Below are positions 7,914 through 15,636 of a DNA stretch of 57,246 nt, one piece after another. Each line of letters opens with the position of its first letter. The first letter of the stretch is position 1. This stretch comes from Timonella senegalensis JC301 (GTDB lineage Bacteria > Actinomycetota > Actinomycetes > Actinomycetales > Cellulomonadaceae), in assembly GCF_000312125.1 (NCBI RefSeq), contig NZ_HE978642.1, positions 309,824 through 367,069 on the forward strand, written 5' to 3'. The position numbers were made by a program, and so were the translations under genes. The notes under the pieces were generated by a model, which was given only the letters and a program-made list of their open reading frames with translations, was not told the DNA's origin and ran no database searches.

Positions 7914-9254
7914 GTGAGCCAACACCAACAGTATTCAGAGCGAGTGCAGGAGCTTTTCCCTGCGCTCCGAGCCGACCTTGAGTCGCTCGTTCGTATTCCT
8001 AGCGTTTCTGCGGACGCGTTCGATCAGGTGCACCTGCAGCGCAGTGCAGAGGCTATCGCGCAGCTCCTGCGCGCGGAGGGCATCGAGGACGTCCAGATCC
8101 TGACCGCGGGCGAGTCGCGCCCAGCGATCGTGGCGCGGATACCAGCCCCCGAGGGACAGCCTACGGTCCTCCTGTATGCGCACCACGACGTGCGGCCTCC
8201 AGGTGACCCAGCTACCTGGGAGACCGATCCCTTCGAGCCTACCGAGAAGAACGGCCGCCTGTTCGGCCGCGGTGCCGCGGATGATAAGGCGGGCGTGATC
8301 GCGCACCTTGGCGCCCTGCGCACTCTTGGCAGCGACCTCGGCATCGGCGTCACGCTGTTCATCGAGGGTGAAGAGGAGATCGGTTCTCCTTACTTTGTCG
8401 ATTTCCTCGAGAAGTACAAGGAGCAGTTGCGCGCCGACGCGATTGTGGTTGCCGACTCCGCCAACTGGAAGGTCGGAGTGCCTGCGCTGACCACGTCTCT
8501 GCGTGGTCTGGTTGACTGCGTCGTGGACGTTCAGGTACTGACGCACGCTGTCCACTCCGGCATGTTCGGTGGTCCAGTGCTTGACGCACTGACCCTCATG
8601 TCCCGTTTGATCTCCACGCTTCACGACGATTCTGGTGACGTTGCCGTTGCCGGTCTCGTTCACGCTCCGGACCCTACCGTCGACTACGACGAGGCGGACC
8701 TGCGGGCTGACGCAGGTGTCTTGGACTCCGTGCAACTCGCCGGAACCGGTCCTTTGACGTCGCGGTTGTGGACCAAGCCAGCGATCTCCGTGATCGGAAT
8801 CGACGCCCCCACGGTTGCGCTGTCTTCGAACACGATGACGCCCAAGGCATCCGCAAAGATCTCGATGCGCATCGCGCCAGGTCAGGATCCTGCCGCTGCG
8901 TACGAGGCGCTTGCTCGACACCTCGAGGAGAATGCTCCGTTCGGGGCCAAGGTCACCGTGCACAAGGGCGAGTTGGGGAAGCCATTCCTAGCGCCTGAGA
9001 ACACTCCGGCGATGCACGCAGCACGTGACGCGTTCGCGCAGGCGTGGGGCGTGGAGCCTGTGGATATCGGCATTGGCGGCTCGATTCCGTTCATTGCAGA
9101 CCTTCTTGAGGTATTCCCGGCAGCGGAAATCCTCGTGACGGGCGTTGAGGACCCTGACTCGCGCGCACACGGTGCAAACGAGTCGGTGCACCTCGAGGAA
9201 CTCCAGAAGGTCGTCCTCGCAGAGGCCCTGCTGCTTGCGGGTATGAAGCGCTAG
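7914..9254 (+). CDS. M20 family dipeptidase
   Basis: A 446-residue cytosolic metallopeptidase of the M20 (carnosinase/PepV-like) family. The metal and catalytic residues are in order: His in YAHHDVRPPG, bridging Asp in GRGAADDKAG, catalytic and metal Glu in EGEEEIGSP, Asp in VVADSANW, and the final His in NESVHLEEL. The middle of the protein (about residues 200-360) is the lid/dimerisation domain, with the conserved His in AVHSGMFGG. It probably cleaves dipeptides; the exact substrate is unknown. The GTG start has TAGGCT 6 nt upstream and no ribosome site. Confidence 0.92.
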   Translation: MSQHQQYSERVQELFPALRADLESLVRIPSVSADAFDQVHLQRSAEAIAQLLRAEGIEDVQILTAGESRPAIVARIPAPEGQPTVLLYAHHDVRPPGDPATWETDPFEPTEKNGRLFGRGAADDKAGVIAHLGALRTLGSDLGIGVTLFIEGEEEIGSPYFVDFLEKYKEQLRADAIVVADSANWKVGVPALTTSLRGLVDCVVDVQVLTHAVHSGMFGGPVLDALTLMSRLISTLHDDSGDVAVAGLVHAPDPTVDYDEADLRADAGVLDSVQLAGTGPLTSRLWTKPAISVIGIDAPTVALSSNTMTPKASAKISMRIAPGQDPAAAYEALARHLEENAPFGAKVTVHKGELGKPFLAPENTPAMHAARDAFAQAWGVEPVDIGIGGSIPFIADLLEVFPAAEILVTGVEDPDSRAHGANESVHLEELQKVVLAEALLLAGMKR

Positions 9255-9273
9255 ACCGGACTACCCACTGCAT

Positions 9274-9315
9274 GACGATGGTGGTCGCACCCTTATGGGT
9301 GTGACCACCATCGTC
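9274..9315. terminator. bidirectional hairpin between dipeptidase and thioesterase genes
   Basis: A 19-bp stem with one G-U pair and the loop TTAT, placed between convergent genes. Confidence 0.78.
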
Positions 9316-9360
9316 GTTCATTAGGTTCTTTGGGGCCGCTAGGCCCAGCCACACTTAGGA

Positions 9361-9960
9361 CTACTTGGCGTTCTCGCGGAAGTACACGCCGGTGGCTCTG
9401 GCCCACGCGAGGCAGTCTGCTGGTAGTTCTGGGCTCTCATCGGGTCCGCCGAGGAACTCGAGGATCTCCTGCGAGCTCACCTTTCCGCCGGACTTGGCCA
9501 GGAAGCGGGCGGCGATGTAGGCGTGGGTCACCACTTTTCCCTCGTGGCGGATGACCTGCTCGAGGTAGGCGATGCGAGGGTCCCAGCCTACGACTCGGGT
9601 CGAAATCTCAGCCTTCTGTCCAAGGAGGAGCGAGGATTTGTACTTGACCGATGAGGCGGCGACGACGGGGTACCAGCCCTTCTTGTTGAGCTTCTTCATG
9701 CCGTTACAGTCGGCAAGGAAGTTCGACCGGGCGGAGTCCATCATGTTCAGGTAAACGGCGTTGTTTACGTGGAGGTAGATGTCGATATCAGTGGGGCGCA
9801 CGCGCGTAACGGTGATGGATGTGTCCATGACCGTAAACCCATCGATGGGTTTACGGGGAAGGTACGTGGTGCGGGCGAGATCAAGGAATCGTGTCACAAA
9901 GAGAAAGGCTACTACGCCCCGCGTGCTCGTGAGCACTCCGGAGCGCAGTAGCCTCCCCAT
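9361..9960 (-). CDS. thioesterase-superfamily (hot-dog fold) protein
   Basis: A protein of about 199 residues with a hydrophobic N-terminal stretch (GVVAFLFVTRFLDLA) followed by a hot-dog domain. The motif RPTDIDIYLHVNNAVYLNMMD resembles the active-site helix of acyl-CoA thioesterases, with Asp and Asn in place. VKYKSSLLLGQKAEIST and AYIAARFL are the usual core strands. The likely role is hydrolysis of an acyl thioester, with unknown acyl chain. The ATG at 9960 is used here; a TTG at 9966 is also possible. It follows nadA by 31 nt on the same strand and may be co-transcribed with it. Confidence 0.78.
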   Translation of the reverse strand: MGRLLRSGVLTSTRGVVAFLFVTRFLDLARTTYLPRKPIDGFTVMDTSITVTRVRPTDIDIYLHVNNAVYLNMMDSARSNFLADCNGMKKLNKKGWYPVVAASSVKYKSSLLLGQKAEISTRVVGWDPRIAYLEQVIRHEGKVVTHAYIAARFLAKSGGKVSSQEILEFLGGPDESPELPADCLAWARATGVYFRENAK

Positions 9961-9991
9961 GGTCAAGCCTGCTGCGGATTGCCGCAGCCGA

Positions 9992-11209
9992 TCAGAGTCC
10001 CGGCAGTGCGAGCATCTGGTCGAGGGCTACGCGAGCCCAGTGTGCGTCGTCCTTGTCAACGATGATCTGGTTGATCTCGCGACCTTCAACGAGTGATTCC
10101 ATTGCCCACACGAGGTGAGGGAGATCGATGCGGTTCATTGTGGAGCAGAAGCACACTGTGTCGTCGAGGAAGTGCACGTTCTTGTCAGGGTGCTGGCGTG
10201 CGAGGCGGCGAACTAGGTTGAGTTCGGTCCCGATTGCCCATGCAGAACCAGGCTCAGCGGCCTCGAGCGTCTTGATGATGTACTCGGTGGAACCCACGTA
10301 GTCGGAGGCAGCGATGACCTCGTTCTTGCACTCGGGGTGAGCGATCACGTTGACGCCGGGAACCTTGGCGCGGATGTCCTCTACGTTCTTCACCGAGAAT
10401 CGTCCGTGCACGGAGCAGTGCCCACGCCACAGGATCATGCGTGCGTTGTCAAACTCCTCTTGCGTGAGGCCACCGTTCTCCTTGCGCGGGTCATACACAA
10501 CGCAATCGTCGAGTGAGAGGCCGAGTTTCTCCACAGCGGTGTTGCGGCCGAGGTGCTGGTCCGGAAGGAAGAGAATCTTGCCGTCGCCGTCTACGCCGCC
10601 AACCTGGTCGAATGCCCAGCGAAGTGCGACCTCTGCATTGGAGGAGGTACACACGGTGCCGCCGTGGCGGCCAGTGAAAGCCTTGATTGCTGCGGTTGAG
10701 TTCATGTACGTCACGGGGATCGTCTTGTCGGCGATGCCCGCGTCCACAATGTCGTCCCACGAGTCCTCAACCTGCGCGATCGCTGCCATATCTGCCATGG
10801 AGCAGCCGGCCGCGAGGTCAGGGAGGATGACCTTCTGGGCGTCAGAGGTCAGGATGTCGGCGCTTTCGGCCATGAAGTGAACGCCGCAGAAGATGATGTA
10901 TTCGGCTTCGGGGCGGGCAGCGGCCTCGCGTGCGAGCTTAAACGAGTCTCCAGTTACGTCGGCAAAGTCAATGACCTCGTCGCGCTGGTAGTGGTGGCCG
11001 AGAATGAACGCACGGTCGCCTAGCGACGCGCGCGCCTTCTTGGCGCGTTCGATCAGGTCAGGGTCGCTTGGTGATGGCAGCGCCCCCGAGCATTCGACGC
11101 CGCGCTCAGATTCGAGATCGCGCTTCTGGCCAAGCAGAAGGAGCGCCGAGGGGCGTGGCTCGGAAAAGGTGTTTTCAACAGTCGTCGTCACCCCACTATC
11201 TTCCCACAT
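9992..11209 (-). CDS. nadA: quinolinate synthase A
   Basis: A [4Fe-4S] enzyme that condenses iminoaspartate with dihydroxyacetone phosphate to make quinolinate for NAD synthesis. Motifs seen are LGHHYQRDEVIDFADVTGDS near the start of the core, FCGVHFMAESADIL, LPDLAAGCSMADMA, HPECKNEV and a late FCSTMNRI; the three cluster cysteines lie in the FCGV, HPEC and FCSTM segments. The open frame runs far upstream, but homology begins only near residue 20 of the chosen ATG at 11209. GTG at 11191 is an alternative start. nadB and nadC are not in the window. It is divergent from the glycerate-kinase-like gene. Confidence 0.92.
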   Translation of the reverse strand: MWEDSGVTTTVENTFSEPRPSALLLLGQKRDLESERGVECSGALPSPSDPDLIERAKKARASLGDRAFILGHHYQRDEVIDFADVTGDSFKLAREAAARPEAEYIIFCGVHFMAESADILTSDAQKVILPDLAAGCSMADMAAIAQVEDSWDDIVDAGIADKTIPVTYMNSTAAIKAFTGRHGGTVCTSSNAEVALRWAFDQVGGVDGDGKILFLPDQHLGRNTAVEKLGLSLDDCVVYDPRKENGGLTQEEFDNARMILWRGHCSVHGRFSVKNVEDIRAKVPGVNVIAHPECKNEVIAASDYVGSTEYIIKTLEAAEPGSAWAIGTELNLVRRLARQHPDKNVHFLDDTVCFCSTMNRIDLPHLVWAMESLVEGREINQIIVDKDDAHWARVALDQMLALPGL

Positions 11210-11242
11210 AACCTCGCTTAGGTTCAGGGCCTGACCGGTGGC

Positions 11243-11248
11243 TAGAGT
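11243..11248 (+). promoter_or_regulatory. putative -10 element of a leaderless transcript
   Basis: TAGAGT ends 6 nt before the ATG at 11255. Confidence 0.5.
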
Positions 11249-11254
11249 GTTTTC

Positions 11255-12343
11255 ATGCATATTTTCGTTGCCGCTGATCATGACATCGATTTCACCGACG
11301 GTTGGGAGTCTGACGTTGTAGCGGCAGCGTGGCTGGAGGCGGCTCCACACTGTGCTGTCTCGGCGATGCCCATGGCTGCCCATGCGGGTGCGGCGCGGAC
11401 TGTGTGGTCGCGCAACTCGACCGGTGTGGGCGGGTTCGACGGTACTGCGCTCGTACAGGTCGGTGGGGGAGAAAGCGCAGCCGCAACTGCCGCTGCCGAC
11501 ATCGCCGTAGCGCTCGAGGCCAAGATGGGCCGAATCGTTGTGTCCCTTCCTCGATACGGCCAGCTGGACGCTGGGGCCTCGTTCCTTGCGGCCCTCGCTG
11601 CTGCATGTGCACCCGAGCCGGACCCGCAGGACTTGCCCGGTGAGTCGTCGAAAATAAACCCTGAGGAATACGTGCGCAACGCGCGCGAGGTCAGCACCGC
11701 AATTGCGGCGACGGACCTCGTCATCACCTACGACGAATCCATGCCGCTCCTCGGCATGCACGGCATGAGCGGCACGGCCGCTCTGCTGGGGGATGTTGAT
11801 CCATCGGCCGCTCAGTACCGTGAAAAGGAGGTGTCGGGCCTGTTCCACGCCCTCATCAAGATTCTCGACGATCCACACGCTCCCAGCGCCTCCCACGCCG
11901 GGATGGGGCTGGGACTGAGCGCCCCAAGCCGTGGCGTCCTGCCAAGCAGAGCCGCAGACATCAAGGACCTGTCTCGCCATGACGCTGCAGGCTCCGCCGG
12001 AGGGATTGGGTTCGCCCTCCTGCTTGCGGGCGCTCGGGCGCTCCCGCTCTCCCAGGCGTTTGGTGCCCAGTTCGGTGTGCACGACCGCGTGATGGAGGCG
12101 GACGTGGTGGTTGTGTACCAGGACGAACTCGACTCTCGCACCTTTCCCACCTCCACCGCAGGCTTGATCGCGCCGATCGCGTTGCGGGTGGGCGTTCCGT
12201 GCATAGTCATAACGAGAGACCGCATGATGAGTACGCGCGAACTCGCAGCCCAGGGAATCGCCTCGAGCTACCAACTGGAGGACGCGCACGAACTCGGGAG
12301 CCTCGCGGCTCGACTCGCCAAGTCGTGGTCGCCCGCGAGGTGA
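11255..12343 (+). CDS. divergent glycerate-kinase-family protein
   Basis: A 362-residue protein related to bacterial glycerate kinases (GlxK). Signs are the C-terminal AAGSAGGIGFALLLAGARA (family GAAGGxG motif) and a following ADVVVVYQDELDSRTFPTS, which corresponds to the family's ADLVITGEGxxDxQTxxGK. Several usually invariant residues of that motif differ, including the Gly-Glu-Gly and the Lys. The N-terminal substrate region is also unusual, without the standard Gly-Ser-Ala-Thr loop (here GGGESAAATAAA). It may not act on glycerate. From memory, a relative (Rv2205c) lies beside an Fe-S carrier gene in M. tuberculosis, as here. The ATG has TAGAGT 6 nt upstream. Confidence 0.7.
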   Translation: MHIFVAADHDIDFTDGWESDVVAAAWLEAAPHCAVSAMPMAAHAGAARTVWSRNSTGVGGFDGTALVQVGGGESAAATAAADIAVALEAKMGRIVVSLPRYGQLDAGASFLAALAAACAPEPDPQDLPGESSKINPEEYVRNAREVSTAIAATDLVITYDESMPLLGMHGMSGTAALLGDVDPSAAQYREKEVSGLFHALIKILDDPHAPSASHAGMGLGLSAPSRGVLPSRAADIKDLSRHDAAGSAGGIGFALLLAGARALPLSQAFGAQFGVHDRVMEADVVVVYQDELDSRTFPTSTAGLIAPIALRVGVPCIVITRDRMMSTRELAAQGIASSYQLEDAHELGSLAARLAKSWSPAR

Positions 12344-12540
12344 TCTAGATCATGTCCCGGCGGCCGATCTGGCACCCGGTGCCTAGGCGGTACTAGGCTC
12401 TAGGTAAGCGCGGAAATAGTGTGCGCCACTCGGAATAACCGGAGGGCGAACACGGTTTACGCTGATACCAAGACTCTCGGGAGACGCGCCTTGATGTGGC
12501 CCGAGAGCCCACAGACTCTTCAAGCAGTACGGAGAAAACG

Positions 12541-12891
12541 ATGAGCGAATCAACCGAGCTCGCTACCCACGGCGTCCTTCTGACGGACTTCGCCGCTGGC
12601 AAGGTCAAGAGCCTTCTCGAGCAGGAAGGCCGCGACGACCTGCGCCTTCGCGTTGCAGTGCAGCCAGGCGGTTGTTCCGGCCTGATCTACCAGCTCTACT
12701 TCGACGAGCGCCTCCTCGACGGTGACGCAGTCCGTGACTTTGATGGCGTAGAGGTCGTAGTCGACAAGATGTCGGTTCCTTACCTCGAGGGCGCTTCCAT
12801 CGACTTCGCCGACACCATTGAGAAGCAGGGCTTCACCATTGACAACCCAAACGCAGGTGAGGGTTGCGCATGCGGCGGTTCGTTCGCCTGA
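12541..12891 (+). CDS. erpA: A-type iron-sulfur carrier (IscA/ErpA/HesB family)
   Basis: A 116-residue A-type carrier that delivers Fe-S clusters to target proteins. The three conserved cysteines are present: one in QPGGCSGLIY and two in the C-terminal GEGCACGGSF. The ATG at 12541 is preceded by GGAG 6 nt upstream, so the longer in-frame reading from 12496 is not used. Likely clients nearby include NadA and the Rieske protein QcrA. It converges on the tusA/cysteine-desulfurase pair, with a hairpin between them. Confidence 0.93.
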   Translation: MSESTELATHGVLLTDFAAGKVKSLLEQEGRDDLRLRVAVQPGGCSGLIYQLYFDERLLDGDAVRDFDGVEVVVDKMSVPYLEGASIDFADTIEKQGFTIDNPNAGEGCACGGSFA

Positions 12892-12924
12892 TCTAGCCGC
12901 GCGTACCGCGCGCACACAACTGAC

Positions 12925-12964
12925 GCAAGAGGGTTGGCGGACTACGGTCCGCCAACCCTCTTGC
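12925..12964. terminator. bidirectional hairpin between erpA and tusA
   Basis: A perfect 17-bp stem (GCAAGAGGGTTGGCGGA and its complement) with a 6-nt loop, in a convergent junction. Confidence 0.82.
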
Positions 12965-12998
12965 GCTGTTTTGGTCTGTGATGCTGCTGGCCTGCGGA

Positions 12999-13040
12999 GT
13001 GTTCGTGTCAGTCTGTGGGGTGTTCGTGTCAGTCTGTGGG
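12999..13040 (+). repeat. tandem duplication of a 21-bp unit
   Basis: Two exact, adjacent copies (12999-13019 and 13020-13040) begin GTGTTCGTGTCAG. They lie in the non-coding tail between the erpA terminator and the end of tusA. Confidence 0.9.
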
Positions 13041-13053
13041 GCCCGTACAGCGA

Positions 13054-13308
13054 CTAGACCACTGGGGCGTTCGTCACCGTGAAGGTGACCAGAAATCGAA
13101 ACTGCGCCATATCGTCGCGAATCACATCTGGACTCGAGCACTGCCTGCCTTTCATACGTGCCCACGCTGGGATGTCGTACTCGGCCGCAGGGTCGCTGGA
13201 CGTGATGACAACGCTGTCTCCCTCGGGTAGGCCGGCCATGAACTTGGCAAGGTTGATGATCGGAAGAGGGCAACGTTGTCCGCGGGTATCAAGAATGTGT
13301 GTGGTCAC
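13054..13308 (-). CDS. tusA: TusA-family sulfur carrier
   Basis: An 84-residue protein with the TusA/SirA signature: LDTRGQRCPLPI, where Cys13 is the persulfide-carrying residue, and a C-terminal strand FRFLVTFTV. An extra segment, PAWARMKGRQC, carries a second cysteine. TusA proteins accept sulfur from a cysteine desulfurase and pass it on for thiolation of tRNA or cofactors. The GTG start at 13308 overlaps the stop of the upstream desulfurase homologue by 4 nt (GTGA), which indicates translational coupling. In some actinobacteria the two are fused into one protein (recalled). Its likely partner here lacks key PLP residues, so the sulfur source is uncertain. Confidence 0.88.
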   Translation of the reverse strand: MTTHILDTRGQRCPLPIINLAKFMAGLPEGDSVVITSSDPAAEYDIPAWARMKGRQCSSPDVIRDDMAQFRFLVTFTVTNAPVV

Positions 13309-14483
13309 AAGCCATCGACTCCCAGAGAACCTCGAACCTCGGCGATGACCTGCGGGAGCGCCGCAAGGAATCTGTCGACGTCGGCCTTTGAGACGTCCCA
13401 GTCGAGCGCGACCCGCACATTGCCGTGGGTCAAGACCCCCATTGCCGCGAGTACGTGGCTTGGCTCGAGAGTAGCGGAGGTGCATGCCGAACCGGAACCA
13501 ACTGCGATGCCAATCCGGTCGAACTGGCTCATGAGGGCCTCAGAATCCACGTACAGGCAGGAGAACGTGGTCATGTGTGGGAGCCGAGCGCTAGGGTCTC
13601 CGAGCACCTGGACGTCAGGGATAAGGGCCGCGGCTGAGCGAATCCTTTCCACGAGGGCGTGCGCGCGCGTTGCCCGCTGTAGCCGCTCGCGCTCAGCCTC
13701 CTGAAGTGTCACGGCCGCAGCAAACACTGCTGGTAGCGAAGTTCCGCCGGGGAACCAAGCATCTTGATCTTCGGGCCAGGTGCGCCGAGTGCGGGTACGT
13801 GCCTTGAGTGCGAGCACGCCGACACCCTGACCGCCACCCCAATCGGCGGGGGAAGCTACGAGAGCATCCCAAAGGTCCCGTGGCGCCGGAAGATGGCCGA
13901 TGCTCGAGGTGGCGTCGACCAGCAGAGGGACCTGTGCTGCTCGGGTGGCTTCGCGCGCAGCCTCGAGTGGCTGCACGGTCGCTACCTCGTGATTTGCGTG
14001 TTGGAGAGCCGCAAACGCAACCCCTTGTAGCGCGACCTCATGCGCAAACTGCTCAGAATCGATTCGGGCCTGCTGGTCAACGGCGACATGCCGGGTATCA
14101 GCACCCGCAAAAGAGAGCCCATTGAGCAGTGCAGAACGTTCCACCTTGGAAGTGACCACCGTGTTTCCGGCGCGCTTGCGCCCTTGGAGAAGCGCGGGGA
14201 CGACGGCGTGAAACGCGGCGGTCGGGGAGGGGGCAAACCAGACCTCCTCAGTTCGGGCTCCGAGCACCTGTGCCACGGCCTCGCGAGCACCGTCAAAAAG
14301 TGCGCGGGCGCGGCGACCGTCGTGATGAATGCGTCGCGGATCGGCCCAGCCATCCTCGAGAGCTTGGAGATAGGCCGTACGTCCCAGTTCGGTCGGGCGA
14401 GAGTTACCGCCCGCATCGAGGTTGAGGTGGCGGCGGTCTGTGCCGCCAAGGGGAGCGTGGGAGGGGGTGGTTTCACCTGACAC
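13305..14483 (-). CDS. cysteine desulfurase homologue lacking the PLP lysine
   Basis: A 392-residue class V aminotransferase-fold protein related to NifS/IscS. Retained are the early LNLDAGGNSRP, the NHE motif (residues 164-166), Asp190 (LLVDA), and a textbook catalytic cysteine loop GSGSACTSATLEPSHVL with Cys334. Lost are the Schiff-base lysine (family SxHKxxGPxG; here SPADWGGGQG, Asp214), the PLP-stacking His (here ERS, Arg116) and the PLP-contacting Gln (here Ser193). It is therefore probably unable to act as a normal PLP desulfurase, though the cysteine could still carry sulfur. The frame is intact throughout, so this is not a broken gene. Start GTG at 14483. Coupled to tusA. Confidence 0.85.
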   Translation of the reverse strand: MSGETTPSHAPLGGTDRRHLNLDAGGNSRPTELGRTAYLQALEDGWADPRRIHHDGRRARALFDGAREAVAQVLGARTEEVWFAPSPTAAFHAVVPALLQGRKRAGNTVVTSKVERSALLNGLSFAGADTRHVAVDQQARIDSEQFAHEVALQGVAFAALQHANHEVATVQPLEAAREATRAAQVPLLVDATSSIGHLPAPRDLWDALVASPADWGGGQGVGVLALKARTRTRRTWPEDQDAWFPGGTSLPAVFAAAVTLQEAERERLQRATRAHALVERIRSAAALIPDVQVLGDPSARLPHMTTFSCLYVDSEALMSQFDRIGIAVGSGSACTSATLEPSHVLAAMGVLTHGNVRVALDWDVSKADVDRFLAALPQVIAEVRGSLGVDGL

Positions 14484-14724
14484 GAGCGCAGAACCTGCCT
14501 TACTTAAGCATTGCTGAATGTGAAGAACTAGCGGAGAAAGTCAGATCCAGCAGCGGATGCTGACAGTTCTCCGGAATCTGTTACGAAGATCAACCTCTGC
14601 GGCAATTGTCACATGGAAAACACCCTTTCGATTCCTCTACTTGGGGTAATGCGCGATACGCTAACACTGTCGAGGACGAAGGTCCTGTGGGCCGTGCGAG
14701 AACAAACGGTGTGCAGGACGTGAA

Positions 14725-15636
14725 GTGAAAGGCCCCCCTTTGCGCTCGCAAAAGCCAACAAACATTACGCGAAAGAGAGGCTTGCTGCTCGCTGCAGCAA
14801 GTCTCCTCGCGATGACCCTTTCAGGGTGTTCACCAGAAGCTAAGCGCGGCTGGTTCCCAGGGTACGAGGATGGACCCGTCACGAACATGACGGATCGCAT
14901 CACGCACTTCTGGCAAGGTACTTGGATTACTGCACTGATCGTTGGAGCCCTCGTGTGGGGTCTGACTATCTGGTGCATCGTTGCCTACCGCAAGAAAAAG
15001 GGCGACAACCAGCTGCCAGTCCAGACGCGCTACCACATGCCTCTGGAGATTCTGTACACCCTGGTGCCAATCGTCATGGTCGGTGTGATCTTCTTCTACA
15101 CCGCACGCGACATGGCCGTCATTCGTGACACGTCAGCTACCCCTGACGTCCAAATCGAAGTCTACGGAAAGCAATGGAGCTGGGACTTCAACTACCTCTC
15201 CGACGACGTGTATGACACTGGTCAGCACGCAACGAACGTCGGTGAACTGGAAGGCAGCCTTGGAGACCGTGGAACCCACGAGTCATTCCCAACGCTGTAC
15301 CTCCCGGTGAACGAGACCGTTGAGTTCAAGCTCGTCTCCCGCGACGTAAACCACTCATTCTGGATCCCAGCCTTCTTGGACAAGATGGACATGATCCCAG
15401 GCCGCACCAACACGTGGCAGGTTATGCCTCTCCGTGAGGGTGTTTATGCAGGCAAGTGCGCGGAACTCTGCGGTGAGTTCCACTCCGGCATGCTCTTCAA
15501 CGTTAAGGTCGTCGACCGAGCAGAGTACGACGCTCACATGGCCGAGCTGTCCGCAAAGGGACAGACTGGACGCCTTGGCGAAGATCTCAACCGTTACCAG
15601 ATGTATTCACCAAGCGCAGAGGGGAGTGAGAACTGA
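14725..15636 (+). CDS. ctaC: cytochrome c oxidase subunit II
   Basis: A 303-residue membrane-anchored subunit of aa3-type oxidase that holds the CuA centre and receives electrons from cytochrome c. A lipoprotein signal is visible (lipobox LSGC at about residues 32-35), followed by two membrane helices at about 70-90 and 115-135. The CuA ligands are in [10 protein letters not shown] and [15 protein letters not shown] at 14725 is the start that includes the whole signal peptide. Its stop overlaps the start of ctaD by one base (TGATG), so translation is coupled. The 240 bp upstream hold no gene and probably contain the promoter. Confidence 0.96.
   Translation: MKGPPLRSQKPTNITRKRGLLLAAASLLAMTLSGCSPEAKRGWFPGYEDGPVTNMTDRITHFWQGTWITALIVGALVWGLTIWCIVAYRKKKGDNQLPVQTRYHMPLEILYTLVPIVMVGVIFFYTARDMAVIRDTSATPDVQIEVYGKQWSWDFNYLSDDVYDTGQHATNVGELEGSLGDRGTHESFPTLYLPVNETVEFKLVSRDVNHSFWIPAFLDKMDMIPGRTNTWQVMPLREGVYAGKCAELCGEFHSGMLFNVKVVDRAEYDAHMAELSAKGQTGRLGEDLNRYQMYSPSAEGSEN

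Noticed and set aside
9992-12289. 765-residue nadA reading that includes a long N-terminal extension
   Set aside because: The extra part lies antisense to the glycerate-kinase-like gene and has no family similarity. The NadA core begins just after the ATG at 11209.
13305-14483. Possibility that the desulfurase homologue is a frameshifted or sequencing-damaged gene
   Set aside because: The frame is open over the whole length, and the residues on both sides of the SPADWGGGQG segment match the family. A local frame error would change several residues in a row.
14533-14581. Imperfect inverted repeat upstream of ctaC (GGAGAAAGTCAG and CTGACAGTTCTCC)
   Set aside because: One arm has a base missing and the loop is long. 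It could be chance, and no operator family that I know fits.
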